From a virus, in IMG/VR virus record IMGVR_UViG_3300046507_000747, positions 1 to 64,000 of that record: a stretch of 64,000 nt of DNA. The stretch is one strand, 5' to 3'. The notes beneath the pieces are model-generated. The model searched no databases and was not told where the DNA came from. It was given only the letters and a program-made list of their open reading frames with translations. Position 1 is the first letter of the stretch; the number at the start of each line of letters is the position of its first letter. Both the position numbers and the translations under genes were made by a program. Shown here one piece after another: positions 7,693-15,135 of the stretch.

Positions 7693-8577
7693 GTGCCGTA
7701 CAAGGCCCGCCGGGCGATCAGGAGGACGGTCCTCGGCAACATGCTCAACCGCGCCCGCGTAGCCGCCGACGTGGACGTTGAAGAGGTAGTCAAGGCCCTG
7801 GGTATCTCTCGGCCGGTCGTATACCGTCAAGAGGACGGCATCGCGCCCGTCACCGTGGAGAAGATTCCGCAGCTGGCCGAGCTGTACGGCGTCACCGATC
7901 CGGAGACGATCGCCAAGTGGACGAAGTGGGCCGAGATTTCGGCGACCAAGGGTCCCTGGGGTCCGTACGGCAACAGCCTCGGCCCCTCGTACGAGGACTA
8001 CGCCGACGTGGAATCCCTCGCCAGGGAGATCCGGGCGTTCGAGCCGGTCGTGATACACGGCCTCCTGCAGACGAAGGCGTACTCCGAGGAGGCCATCCGC
8101 GCCAGCGACACGGCGCTCACCGGCCCCGCCGTCGAGGGATGTGTCGAGAGGGACCGCATGAAGCTGCGCGAGGCCCGCAAGGCGATCCTCGAACGCGTGG
8201 AACCGGCTCCGCCCCGGCTCTGGGTCGTCCTCGGCGAGGCGGCTGTTCTGACGCCGCCGAGCGTCACGAACAAGGCGGCCCACCCCGACCAGGTCCGGCG
8301 TCTGCTCGATCTGGGCGAGATGGCGGCGACCATCCAGGTCCTGCCGATGGAGACCGGCCTGCACACTGGACTGGCTGGCTCATTCAGCCTCCTGACACTC
8401 GATGACAACATCGACATAATTTTCCGTGAGGGTTACCACGGCGACGGCTCTTTCAGTGACGACCCTGACCGAGTGCGCTCATATCGAGCCAGATATGAGC
8501 AGCTCATCAGTCAGGCGTTGTCTCCGGCAGAAACTCGCCGATACTTGCACGGACTCCTCAAGAACCTGGGGAGTTAA
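7693..8577 (+). CDS. Scr1-like / DUF5753 helix-turn-helix regulator
   Basis: A 294-aa protein from a GTG at 7693 with GGGGAGGAC just upstream; the in-frame extension to 7540 crosses the operator palindromes and is rejected. The N-terminal XRE fold contains VEEVVKALGISRPVVYRQEDG (about residues 33-53). The rest is the DUF5753 domain: FEPVVIHGLLQTKAYSEEAI and GLAGSFSLLTLDDNIDIIFREG. This family is typical of Streptomyces, acts as a DNA-binding regulator and is usually paired with a DUF397 protein, as here. Autoregulation through GAGAATTCTC is inferred. Confidence 0.88.
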   Translation: MPYKARRAIRRTVLGNMLNRARVAADVDVEEVVKALGISRPVVYRQEDGIAPVTVEKIPQLAELYGVTDPETIAKWTKWAEISATKGPWGPYGNSLGPSYEDYADVESLAREIRAFEPVVIHGLLQTKAYSEEAIRASDTALTGPAVEGCVERDRMKLREARKAILERVEPAPPRLWVVLGEAAVLTPPSVTNKAAHPDQVRRLLDLGEMAATIQVLPMETGLHTGLAGSFSLLTLDDNIDIIFREGYHGDGSFSDDPDRVRSYRARYEQLISQALSPAETRRYLHGLLKNLGS

Positions 8578-8603
8578 CGAAAGAGATGGAAGGAAAGGCA
8601 CAG

Positions 8604-8807
8604 ATGGCTGAGAAGCAGCACACCCCGTGGAGGAAGTCCTCCTACAGCGCAGGCAGCGGTGAAGCCTGCGTCGAGACCCGCAAGGGCCAGGTCGGCACTG
8701 ACGTCATGGACATCGACGTCGCCGACAGCAAGGACCCGGCCCGCAGCACCGTCATCACGGTGAGCCCGGCCGCCTGGTCGTCGTTCGTCACCAGCGTCAA
8801 GGGCTGA
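8604..8807 (+). CDS. DUF397 protein
   Basis: A 67-aa protein. The ATG at 8604 follows GGAAAGG; an alternative ATG at 8586 lacks room for a ribosome site. WRKSSYSAGSGEACVETRK, VADSKDPARSTVITVSPAAW and the final SSFVTSVKG are textbook DUF397. The family partners DUF5753/WhiJ-type regulators and may work as the antagonist in a regulatory or toxin-antitoxin-like pair. It lies 26 bases downstream of the Scr1-like gene in one operon, closed by the terminator at 8832. Confidence 0.88.
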   Translation: MAEKQHTPWRKSSYSAGSGEACVETRKGQVGTDVMDIDVADSKDPARSTVITVSPAAWSSFVTSVKG

Positions 8808-8831
8808 TGTAGCGGCCCCCTGGCACACGGA

Positions 8832-8864
8832 GACGCCCCCGGCAGATGAGTTGCCGGGGGCGTC
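8832..8864 (+). terminator. Bidirectional hairpin terminator
   Basis: GACGCCCCCGGCA pairs with TGCCGGGGGCGTC around a 7-base loop, between the converging genes ending at 8807 (+) and 8910 (-). Confidence 0.75.
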
Positions 8865-8909
8865 GTCGTTCCCAGAATCGGCCACGAGAAGCCGTCGCTC
8901 AAGACTGCC

Positions 8910-9383
8910 TCATCTGGGGGCCCCGGGGCCAGTGGCACGGTGCCAGGTGGCGCATTCGTTCGTGTCGAAGAACTCCCCTGCGCGCAGCTGGACATAGGCG
9001 TCGCCGGTCGCGGTGTCGGAGGCGATGACCGAGCGCCGCTCGAAGGTCGCGTCCTTGGAGGTGCGCCAGCTGCAGTGCTGGTTGCCCTGCGCGTGGTACA
9101 GGCCCGGCTGCACGTCGGCCGTCTCGGTGGTGCCGACGATGTAGACGCCGTCGCCGGGGATGGTCCAGGGGGTAGGGCCCACCAGCGTGCGCGGCGATGC
9201 AATGGCCGACGGTGACGGCGCCGGGGGAATTGACTGGGAGGCAATGGAGAACCCGGCGAAGAGGCAGGCGACTCCGGTTGCCACTGCCATTAGGTACGCG
9301 CGCTTTGGCATTCTGCGGTGTTCAAGCCGAAAGGACTCGGGGCGGGATTCCGGGTCATTTTCGGCAGTGGACTCCACACTCAT
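8910..9383 (-). CDS. Membrane-anchored or exported hypothetical protein, 157 aa
   Basis: The ATG at 9383 follows AAGGCAAGGAC. A hydrophobic segment (AYLMAVATGVACLFAGFSI, about residues 29-47) follows a short basic N-terminus. The remainder is a Pro/Ser linker and a beta-rich outer domain with GDGVYIVGTTETADVQPGLY and a Cys pair (HCSW, NECATW) that could form a disulfide. This type, an anchored domain starting with DGxYxVGxD/E, is common in Streptomyces as an unknown cell-surface protein. Its promoter at 9514-9542 resembles that of a replication-region gene at 53.9 kb. Confidence 0.75.
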   Translation of the reverse strand: MSVESTAENDPESRPESFRLEHRRMPKRAYLMAVATGVACLFAGFSIASQSIPPAPSPSAIASPRTLVGPTPWTIPGDGVYIVGTTETADVQPGLYHAQGNQHCSWRTSKDATFERRSVIASDTATGDAYVQLRAGEFFDTNECATWHRATGPGAPR

Positions 9384-9513
9384 GTCCTTGCCTTTTCTCT
9401 ATCGATACGTGCGCATTTATCGCCCTCATTACTCGATGCGTTCGCCCGGATGGCGGGTGGCCGGGCGGACCCAGAATGCGTCGAGACAGATAGTTGAAAG
9501 TCGCGGCATTCGG

Positions 9514-9542
9514 AACCTACCCCATCAAGGGGGTGGGTGCAA
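9514..9542 (-). promoter_or_regulatory. Promoter with CCCC dyad spacer
   Basis: Minus strand: TTGCAC, 17 bases, TAGGTT. The spacer contains CCCCC-TTGA-TGGGG, a potential operator. The arrangement closely matches the promoter at 53961-53990. Confidence 0.55.
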
Positions 9543-9811
9543 CGTTCGTGCAGGCCACACGCAGTGAAGAGAGATGAACTTTGTTCAGTTCTATCGTCAA
9601 CTTCTTGATGTGGACACACTTTTGTGAGAGCGATCCTGTGCTTGGACGGCTCCGTACCTCCCCTCGGTTCCGGCTCCCACGCTATCGAACCAGCGTTCGA
9701 ATGTGTGGGGCGACACGTTACTGACGAGTCAACAAAGCATGATCGAACATGGTTACGGCGGCTGCTGTGGAGAACCTGTGTGAGCTGCGTGCGGACGGGT
9801 AGGCGTGCGAC
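9543..9811. other. Intergenic stretch without a clear gene
   Basis: It holds two short inverted repeats, TGAAC-TTT-GTTCA near 9574 and TCGAAC-CAGC-GTTCGA at 9685-9700. An open frame from 9624 has poor codon use and no ribosome site and is not called. Confidence 0.5.
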
Positions 9812-10111
9812 ATGGGTATCGGCATGTCATGGGGTTCGGTCTATGGGCAGGCCTGGGGCGAGTTCCCGACCGTGGACGCCTGCGCGGCAGCGCTGTGCCG
9901 GTCTGTCCGACGGGTCTATGCCCGCGTCGGCCCGTCCTTCCGGGGTGCGCTCCTGAGGCAGTCTGCAGGCAGGCTGCGCTGCGAGATGTGCACGGACGGC
10001 CTGCACCGCGTGGTGCGCTGCCAGGAGTGGCACGGCGAGCACGGCGGCGTGTGGGTGTCGCTGTACCCGCGCTGCGACGAGAGACGTGCGGGGCCGCGAC
10101 ACCTCCGGTAA
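9812..10111 (+). CDS. Possible small Cys-containing protein, 99 aa
   Basis: It reads from an ATG at 9812, or possibly 9824, with no convincing ribosome site. GVYGQAWGEF-like aromatic residues and LRCEMCTDGLHRVVRCQEW suggest a small folded, perhaps zinc-binding protein. Codon use is acceptable but not decisive. It is followed by a palindrome and the coupled operon starting at 10152. It may be a decayed or non-coding stretch. Confidence 0.4.
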   Translation: MGIGMSWGSVYGQAWGEFPTVDACAAALCRSVRRVYARVGPSFRGALLRQSAGRLRCEMCTDGLHRVVRCQEWHGEHGGVWVSLYPRCDERRAGPRHLR

Positions 10112-10123
10112 CCTGAGTTACCG
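10106..10123. promoter_or_regulatory. Palindromic operator candidate upstream of the recombinase operon
   Basis: CGGTAAC-CTGA-GTTACCG has seven-base perfect arms and lies 28 bases before the first start of the coupled operon. No T tract follows, so an operator is likelier than a terminator. Confidence 0.5.
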
Positions 10124-10151
10124 TGACATTCAAAAATCTGAGGGGGACTTG

Positions 10152-10421
10152 GTGACCGCCAGCACCAGCAAGACCCGACTGCGCAAGATCGACACGGTCG
10201 ACGATGACAACGCCGTGGCGACGTACGAGGCCACCCGCGACGGCAGGGTCCTCGGCACCATCACGAAGTACGACGAGCCCGCCTACAAGATGACCAAGAG
10301 GGGGCCGCGCGACTACCGGCTCATCTCCTGGCGGCACAGCCTCGACGTGCCGTACAGCGCCCAGAACACGCGAGCCGCGTGCATCATCGACCTGGAGCGC
10401 ACGGCGGGGGTGACCTCGTGA
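10152..10421 (+). CDS. Hypothetical protein, 89 aa, first gene of coupled operon
   Basis: The GTG at 10152 follows GAGGGGGAC. The longer frame from 10086 crosses the palindrome and is not used. The sequence TYEATRDGRVLGTITKYDEPAYK followed by DYRLISWRHS looks like a small beta-rich protein. I recognise no family. Its stop overlaps the next start in a GTGA junction, beginning a chain of five such junctions that runs to the endonuclease gene at 12154. Confidence 0.65.
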   Translation: MTASTSKTRLRKIDTVDDDNAVATYEATRDGRVLGTITKYDEPAYKMTKRGPRDYRLISWRHSLDVPYSAQNTRAACIIDLERTAGVTS

Positions 10422-10456
10422 CCACCGTCGACGACGACGAGGAGGAGGCGTCGTGA
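10418..10456 (+). CDS. Putative 12-residue micro-ORF
   Basis: GTG at 10418 to TGA at 10454-10456 encodes VTTVDDDEEEAS. Both ends are 4-base GTGA overlaps with the flanking genes, the same junction type used by every other gene pair in this operon. It also contains the GAGGAGG ribosome site of the next gene. Either ribosomes translate it as a coupling bridge, or it is an incidental spacer carrying that site. Confidence 0.3.
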   Translation: MTTVDDDEEEAS

Positions 10457-10845
10457 CCTTCGAGGTGAAGCGCTGGCAGACGTACGTACCGTGCCGACCG
10501 CCGAGTTATGCATATCCCGGCAAGCCGTTCGTCATCGAGTGCGTGGTCGGCGACAAGGCCGAAGTATGGGATCCGACCGGCGGCCAGCGCATGGGCGGGC
10601 ACCGGTGGGTGGCGTTGCGCAACCTGCACGCGACCAACAAGACGAAGACGGGCAAGGAGCGTCTGACCGGCTGGTACCTGCACTGCGAGCCCCCCACCGA
10701 CCCTGTCAAGCAGGAGCTGTGCGGCTCGTGCTTCCTCTGGTTGGATCGCGATCAGTTCGGCGTGCTGGCCTGGGGGTTCGGGCACAGCACGTGCAAGCCC
10801 TGCAAGGCCGAGATCGAGGAGAGGTACGGCAAGATCACCTCATGA
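10453..10845 (+). CDS. Zinc-ribbon-like hypothetical protein, 130 aa
   Basis: The GTG at 10453 has GGAGGAGG just upstream. The N-terminal part is beta-rich and aromatic. The C-terminal part has LCGSCFLWL and, 20 residues later, STCKPCKAE: two CxxC pairs with an intervening His, suited to one zinc ion. A nucleic-acid or protein contact role is plausible but unproven. It overlaps the next gene by ATGA. Confidence 0.7.
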   Translation: MTFEVKRWQTYVPCRPPSYAYPGKPFVIECVVGDKAEVWDPTGGQRMGGHRWVALRNLHATNKTKTGKERLTGWYLHCEPPTDPVKQELCGSCFLWLDRDQFGVLAWGFGHSTCKPCKAEIEERYGKITS

Positions 10846-11156
10846 CGGAGAAGCGCAGGCTGCAGGTGAACCCCGATCCGCTCAAGATCGTCGAGGCCCG
10901 CCCCGGAGATGCTCCTGCCTCGGCGACCATGATGCTGGCCATCAAGCGTGGCGAGGCTTACCGCAACAGCACCCTCATGCGTCGAGTCAGCGTCCACCGC
11001 GAGGGCTGCCCGCGCATCCCTGCCCGCGAGTTCACCGGCTGGAGCGTCACACCTGCCTCCCGAGAGATCATTCAGAGAGTCCTCAACGAAGCCGACCGAT
11101 GCGGCGTGCCCACCGCCGTCTCCTGCCGCACTTGCGGCGGCTGGAGCGTGCTGTGA
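10842..11156 (+). CDS. Hypothetical protein, 104 aa
   Basis: The ATG at 10842 lies in an ATGA overlap with the previous gene, and its stop overlaps the recombinase start by GTGA. It is a small basic protein ending in VSCRTCGGWSVL, with a single CxxC and a conserved-looking tail. Position directly before the recombinase suggests an accessory such as a directionality factor, but it has no recognisable Xis/MerR helix-turn-helix, so this is only an idea. Confidence 0.6.
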   Translation: MTEKRRLQVNPDPLKIVEARPGDAPASATMMLAIKRGEAYRNSTLMRRVSVHREGCPRIPAREFTGWSVTPASREIIQRVLNEADRCGVPTAVSCRTCGGWSVL

Positions 11157-12157
11157 CGCTGCAGCCCATCGACGGCTCCACCCCTGCCGTCCGGCCGCGC
11201 CGAGCCCGGCTCTCGGAGTCGGCCCGGCGGCGCCTGCAAGGCTCGGTGCCCGATGAGACGCTGCGCGCGTACGCCCGGGAGTGGCCTAGGTTCGTCGCCT
11301 GGTGCGCGGCCGAGGGCGAGCCGTCACAGCCGTGCTCCACGGACGCCCTGACGAACTGGGTGGCCGACCGGGCCGACCTCGGCCACTCGGTGTCGGCGAT
11401 CAAGCAGGGCATCGCCGCCGTGGTGTTCTTCCACGACCAGGCCAACGTGGACGAGAAGCTGATGCCGGACACTGGCGACGCCTGGCGCATCGTGAGCCAG
11501 TACAAGAAGGAGCGGGCCGACGCCGGGTTCCGGCCGATGCAGGCCGCGATCGTCAACCCCGACGAGCTGCGGCGGATGGTGGCCACCCTGCCGCCCGGCC
11601 GCGTCGCCACGCTGCGGGACCGCGCCATCCTGACCGTCGGCATGTCCTCCTTCGCCCGGCGCTCGAACCTGGTCCGCTTCGACCGGCAAGACCTGGTCTT
11701 CCTCGACAACGGCGACGCCGACATGCTCAAGACCTACTCCAAGACCGACCAGGCGGCCGACGGCCACAAGGTCACCCTGCCCCCGGGCAGCCACGAGCTG
11801 TCCGACCCCGTCGGCGCGCTGCGAGCCTGGGTCGACGAGCTGGAGGCCCAGGGCATCACGGACGGCCCGCTGTTCCGACGCGTCTCCCGGTCCGACAACA
11901 TCCTCCCGTACCGCCTGGACGCGTCGTGGGTGAACACGCTGGTGAAAAAGACAGCGAAGGCGGCCGGGCTCAAGCCACCGAAGAACACCCGGCACTCAGC
12001 ACACACCCTGCGAGGCTCGGGCGCCTCGGCCGCATCCCAAACCGGAGCGTCGACCAGCGCCATCTGCGACCAGGGCGACTGGTCGAAGGAAGGCACGCAG
12101 GTACACATCTACGTCCGGCCGAAGGCGAAGGACAACGCCATGCGAGGAGTCCTGTGA
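11153..12157 (+). CDS. Tyrosine recombinase / integrase
   Basis: A 334-aa protein from GTG 11153. The N-terminal SAM-like core-binding domain (about residues 20-125) contains TLRAYAREWPRFVAWCAAEG. The catalytic domain shows the first Arg in MSSFARRSNLVRF, the box-II HTLRGSG and the final Tyr in VHIYVRPKAKD. This is the phage-integrase/XerC-like fold; it lacks an N-terminal AP2-like arm-binding domain, so it could be a stand-alone recombinase or resolvase rather than a lambda-type integrase. It is coupled to the endonuclease VII gene downstream. Confidence 0.85.
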   Translation: MTLQPIDGSTPAVRPRRARLSESARRRLQGSVPDETLRAYAREWPRFVAWCAAEGEPSQPCSTDALTNWVADRADLGHSVSAIKQGIAAVVFFHDQANVDEKLMPDTGDAWRIVSQYKKERADAGFRPMQAAIVNPDELRRMVATLPPGRVATLRDRAILTVGMSSFARRSNLVRFDRQDLVFLDNGDADMLKTYSKTDQAADGHKVTLPPGSHELSDPVGALRAWVDELEAQGITDGPLFRRVSRSDNILPYRLDASWVNTLVKKTAKAAGLKPPKNTRHSAHTLRGSGASAASQTGASTSAICDQGDWSKEGTQVHIYVRPKAKDNAMRGVL

Positions 12158-12600
12158 CTACACCCCTGATCGTTCCGCGTCCTCCTCGGACGGAGCCCGC
12201 CTGCTGGGAATGGGGTGTCACCGACTCTCTGCGATCCGCTGCTGGACGTCTCGGCATCCGCGACTTCAGGGGTTGCCTGGACCTGCTCGACCGTTGGCAG
12301 GATGAGCGGTGTGCCGTCTGCGGCCGAAGTACCGTACGGCGCGGTGAGGTTGTTGACCATGACCACGTAACGGCGCTTGTGCGCGGACTGCTGTGCCGCT
12401 CCTGCAACGGCCGCGAGGGGCACTCCGGCGATGCCCTGTTCGAGCAGTACCGCGAGCGCCCGCCTGCCGCCATCCTCGGCTTCAACGTGACGTACAACAG
12501 CCCGATCCACGGATGGGCCAAGCCAGAGCCCGAGGAGGAGGACGACCTCGACGCCTCACCGGTGTACGACCTGGCGAAGTTCCTTGCAAAGGGCGCATGA
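12154..12600 (+). CDS. Recombination endonuclease VII-like HNH nuclease
   Basis: A 148-aa protein from GTG 12154, overlapping the recombinase stop. The family hallmark is intact: ERCAVCGR (first CxxC), VVDHDH (catalytic DHDH), GLLCRSCN (second CxxC-like pair) and the downstream LFEQY. T4 endonuclease VII resolves branched DNA and mismatches before packaging, and many actinophages carry this short form. An acidic C-terminal tail is added. Last gene of the coupled operon. Confidence 0.88.
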   Translation: MTTPLIVPRPPRTEPACWEWGVTDSLRSAAGRLGIRDFRGCLDLLDRWQDERCAVCGRSTVRRGEVVDHDHVTALVRGLLCRSCNGREGHSGDALFEQYRERPPAAILGFNVTYNSPIHGWAKPEPEEEDDLDASPVYDLAKFLAKGA

Positions 12601-12675
12601 CACCGGAAAACGGAAATCCGTTGAACCGTTGAACCGGGATACACTGGTCGTCCACCACGATCGAGAGGGCGACCA

Positions 12676-13155
12676 GTGGTAACCAGCAGGTCCCGCAAGA
12701 GGCGCTACCAGCAGGAGCTGCAGCCCGCCGTACCGGCGCCGGAGCCCCAGCCGGAACCCGCGCCGGAGCCGCCCCCGGCCGACGAGGCAGGGCTGCAGCT
12801 GGACATGGACCTGGACTTCCTCATGCCGCCGATGGAGCTGCTCTTCGCTGAGGGCGCGGTCCAGTCCTCCCCGCCGAAGACGATCACGCTCGGTCCTCCG
12901 CTGGAGGCCCACTGGAAAAAGTTCGCCATGGCCAACCCCGACATGAAGGTGTTCGCCAAGTTCGTCCGGGCGGCCGTGCGCGTCGCCGTCCGGGAGTGGG
13001 AGGCGTCGGCGGAGGTGGCACGCGAGGAGATGCGCCGCGTCGGCGTTCCCGTGCAGCCGGAGACGGGCCCGCTGGTCCAGGCCCTCCGTGAGGAATACCG
13101 GATGGTCGCTGCCGAGATGGAAGAGGATCGCAGGGCCGCCCGCGAGATGGGCTGA
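12676..13155 (+). CDS. Hypothetical protein, 159 aa, Pro/Glu-rich N-terminus
   Basis: The GTG at 12676 follows CGAGAGGGCGAC. The first 45 residues are basic and then a PEPQPEPAPEPPP linker, followed by a helical domain with HWKKFAMANPDMKVFAKFVRAAVRVAV and a Glu/Arg coiled-coil-like end. No family was recognised. The 75-base leader holds CGGAAATCCG, the tandem repeat CCGTTGAACCGTTGAA and a TACACT -10-like box, so it is probably expressed separately from the operon before it. Confidence 0.65.
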   Translation: MVTSRSRKRRYQQELQPAVPAPEPQPEPAPEPPPADEAGLQLDMDLDFLMPPMELLFAEGAVQSSPPKTITLGPPLEAHWKKFAMANPDMKVFAKFVRAAVRVAVREWEASAEVAREEMRRVGVPVQPETGPLVQALREEYRMVAAEMEEDRRAAREMG

Positions 13156-13185
13156 CCGCGTTTTCATCGTTCTCTTACCTGTGCT

Positions 13186-13254
13186 GCCTCCTGCAGAGGC
13201 CCCCAGGGGATGAAGGGCCTGCTCCCAGGGCCCTGTTCCCTCTCTGCAGGAGGC
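13186..13254 (+). promoter_or_regulatory. Leader stem-loop that hides the ribosome site
   Basis: GCCTCCTGCAGAG (13186-13198) pairs perfectly with CTCTGCAGGAGGC (13242-13254). The loop of 43 bases holds inner hairpins CCCC-A-GGGG (13201-13209) and AGGGCC/GGCCCT (13214-13234). The right arm contains the GGAGG ribosome site, 6 bases before the GTG at 13260. Translation would need the 13-bp stem to open. Confidence 0.6.
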
Positions 13255-13259
13255 TTCTC

Positions 13260-13970
13260 GTGTTCGTGGTCGTCCAGAACCACTCCACCCGCGTGACCGA
13301 CGCCGACGCCGCCCTGATGGTGCGCGCAGTGGCCCATCAGGTCCGCTACGACGTTGCCCCGGCGTGGGGCTCCAAGACGGCCAGCGTCGTGTTCCTGCCC
13401 AAGGGGGCGGCCGTCCCGGCCGGGTCGTACGCGATCGGCCTCTACGACACCGCCGACCAGGCCGACGCGCTCGGCTACCACTCCGAGGAGGCCGACGGCA
13501 CGGTCTACGGCAAGGTGTTCGCCTCGCCGGTCCTCGACAACGGCGGCACGGTCCTGGAGGGCGAGCTGTCCGTGGCGGCCGTCCTGAGCCACGAGGTCCT
13601 GGAGACGTTCGTCGACCCTCACGTCCAGCTGTGGGCCTCCGACGGCGGCGACGGCTTGTACGCCTACGAGGCGTGCGACGCGGTCGAGGACGGCGCGTAT
13701 ATGGTGCACGTCGGCGGCAAGCAGGTCTCGGTCTCCAACTTCGTGTTGCCCGCGTACTTCGACGCCCAGGCCCCGGCCGGTACCCGGGTCGACTACCTGG
13801 CCCAGCTGAAGCGGCCGTTCGAGATCAGCAAGGGCGGCTACGCGGTGAAGATCACCCTGGGCCGCGACACCAAGGTCGACCAGGTCTTCGGCGAGCGCTT
13901 CCCCGAGTGGAAGAAGGCCTCGAAGCAGCACCCGCTGGCGCGGCTGGCGCGCCGGGCGCACAGCTCCTGA
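13260..13970 (+). CDS. Hypothetical protein with HExxE-type metal motif, 236 aa
   Basis: The GTG at 13260 sits behind the occluding leader hairpin. The motif VAAVLSHEVLETFVDPH (about residues 109-125) resembles zincin-type HExxx helices, with Glu and Asp as possible extra ligands, but there is no HExxH. Further acidic residues appear in EACDAVEDGAYMVHVGG and the domain is mostly beta strand. I believe similar SHExLExxxDP proteins occur in phages and environmental bacteria without a proven activity; peptidase is one possibility. A strong terminator follows. Confidence 0.7.
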   Translation: MFVVVQNHSTRVTDADAALMVRAVAHQVRYDVAPAWGSKTASVVFLPKGAAVPAGSYAIGLYDTADQADALGYHSEEADGTVYGKVFASPVLDNGGTVLEGELSVAAVLSHEVLETFVDPHVQLWASDGGDGLYAYEACDAVEDGAYMVHVGGKQVSVSNFVLPAYFDAQAPAGTRVDYLAQLKRPFEISKGGYAVKITLGRDTKVDQVFGERFPEWKKASKQHPLARLARRAHSS

Positions 13971-13981
13971 CGGCAGGCAGC

Positions 13982-14023
13982 AAGCAGGGCCCCTCTCCCG
14001 GATGGTGGCGAGGGGCCCTGCTT
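13982..14023 (+). terminator. Strong hairpin terminator
   Basis: AAGCAGGGCCCCTC pairs over 14 bp with GAGGGGCCCTGCTT and is followed by GTTTC, 11 bases after the stop at 13970. Confidence 0.8.
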
Positions 14024-14165
14024 GTTTCATGAGCGACGACAGCCACTACAGCGGACATGGCGGCGGAGTCCGCAGGCACCGCATCTGCTGTTCGGGGGCG
14101 TGGCTCTCCGGCCGTGAGGCCGAAGTGGGATCAGTATGCACCCGGTCGGGTGACATTTTCTCAGC

Positions 14166-14202
14166 TCTCGCGAGAATTCTCCGAGTTGGCATATGCCAAC
14201 TC
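14166..14202. promoter_or_regulatory. Nested palindromes: TCTCGCGAGA, GAGAATTCTC and a 20-bp perfect palindrome
   Basis: TCTCGCGAGA (14166-14175) overlaps GAGAATTCTC (14172-14181). A 20-bp perfect palindrome with core GGCATATGCC (14183-14202) abuts the stop codon of the minus-strand gene at 14203. No T tract follows in either direction. GAGAATTCTC links it to the Scr1-like promoter and the other two motifs recur at 14710-14750. Confidence 0.55.
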
Positions 14203-14400
14203 TTAGCGCTCCGGCGGGAGTTGCTCCAGCAGCCGTATGGCCACGTCGACCGCGTCGCCGCCGTCGGCGGCCACCAGGGCCTTGGGCCGGTTCACCGCGA
14301 GGTAGTTGTGCAGGCGCTGCAGGGCCGCCACGGCGCCGTCGTGGAGGGCGGTGGCGGGATCGGCCGCCGGGGGCGGCGGGAAGGCCCCAGAGCCGCTCAC
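14203..14400 (-). CDS. Small hypothetical protein, 65 aa
   Basis: The GTG at 14400 overlaps the stop of the 82-aa gene in a GTGA junction; a longer in-frame start inside that gene is rejected. An N-terminal Pro/Ala stretch precedes the helical ALHDGAVAALQRLHNYLAVNR and VDVAIRLLEQLPPER. No family was recognised. The gene pair 14203-14645 is flanked by matching palindromes, suggesting one regulated unit. Confidence 0.6.
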   Translation of the reverse strand: MSGSGAFPPPPAADPATALHDGAVAALQRLHNYLAVNRPKALVAADGGDAVDVAIRLLEQLPPER

Positions 14401-14645
14401 GGCACCCTCGCGAACGGGTCGGCCGCGTCGGTCGGCTCCAGCTTGTCGAGGTTCCTGTTCTCCCATGCCAGCCGCAGCTCGATCGACTTCGCCACAGACT
14501 GCGAGGCGTGCGGGCCCAGGTGGCCCTCGACAACCTCGCAGGAGTGGATCGCGAACTCTCCGGCGACCGGCTCACGGCAGGTCCGCTCGGGAAAAACGGG
14601 GAGACGTACCTCGGTACGGACGGGCTGCTTCTTACGGGGCGGCAT
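14397..14645 (-). CDS. Small hypothetical protein, 82 aa
   Basis: The ATG at 14645 follows AGAGGAGCCCACC. After a basic start (MPPRKKQPVRTEVRLPV) come RTCREPVAGEFAIHSCEVVEGHLGPH, with a Cys pair and a His that may bind metal, and a helical end. Anonymous C...H...HLGPH proteins are frequent in Streptomyces phages and chromosomes. It is the first gene of a two-gene minus-strand unit diverging from the DUF397-like gene at 14869. Confidence 0.65.
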   Translation of the reverse strand: MPPRKKQPVRTEVRLPVFPERTCREPVAGEFAIHSCEVVEGHLGPHASQSVAKSIELRLAWENRNLDKLEPTDAADPFARVP

Positions 14646-14709
14646 GGTGGGCTCCTCTCTCCACCCCCTGGAGCCCCGGCAGCCCCTGCAGACAGCGAGT
14701 CGTCAACCG

Positions 14710-14750
14710 GGCATATGCCGGATCGGAAGAGAGACTTCTCTCTCGCGAGA
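14710..14750. promoter_or_regulatory. Second GGCATATGCC / TCTCGCGAGA operator
   Basis: GGCATATGCC at 14710-14719 and TCTCGCGAGA at 14741-14750 repeat the two motifs at 14166-14202 in the opposite order. They lie in the divergent promoter region between 14645 and 14869. Confidence 0.5.
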
Positions 14751-14868
14751 ATATGTCATAGCTTCCTTCTTGTCGGCACGCTCCGTGATCAACCGGCTAC
14801 GCATGATCACGCTGCGTTGCCCTGCTCCGGCCCGTCCGGACCGGAGACCTTCGCACAGGAGGACAGCA

Positions 14869-15135
14869 ATGGACGCATCCGGTAAGGCCACCACCGACCT
14901 CTACGACCGCAAGATCGAGGGCCCCTTCTCGGCCCTCTGCGGCGGCGGCCAGGACAACGACGGCAACATGGAGGACTGCATCGAGATCGCCCCCCTCGTC
15001 GGCGGCGGCTACGCCGTCGGTGACACCAAGCTCCAGGGCGACTCGCCGCAGCTGCGCTTCTCCGAGGCCGAGCTGACCAAGTTCGCCCGTGGCTGGCTCG
15101 CCAAGAACGACGACGCCCCGAACGCCACCGCCTGA
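14869..15135 (+). CDS. DUF397-like small protein, 88 aa
   Basis: The ATG at 14869 follows AGGAGGACAGC. EDCIEIAPLVGGGYAVGDTKL and LRFSEAELTKFARGWL match the DUF397 pattern (CVE..., D(S/T)K, W/F anchor), with a longer, Cys-containing N-terminus. No Scr1/WhiJ partner is adjacent; instead a JmjC-type oxygenase follows. It may be a regulator subunit or, more speculatively, a substrate of that oxygenase. Confidence 0.65.
   Translation: MDASGKATTDLYDRKIEGPFSALCGGGQDNDGNMEDCIEIAPLVGGGYAVGDTKLQGDSPQLRFSEAELTKFARGWLAKNDDAPNATA

Noticed and set aside
9624-9956. 110-aa plus-strand frame
   Set aside because: No ribosome site, weak codon bias, unusual Trp/Arg/Cys content, and overlap with a better-supported small frame.
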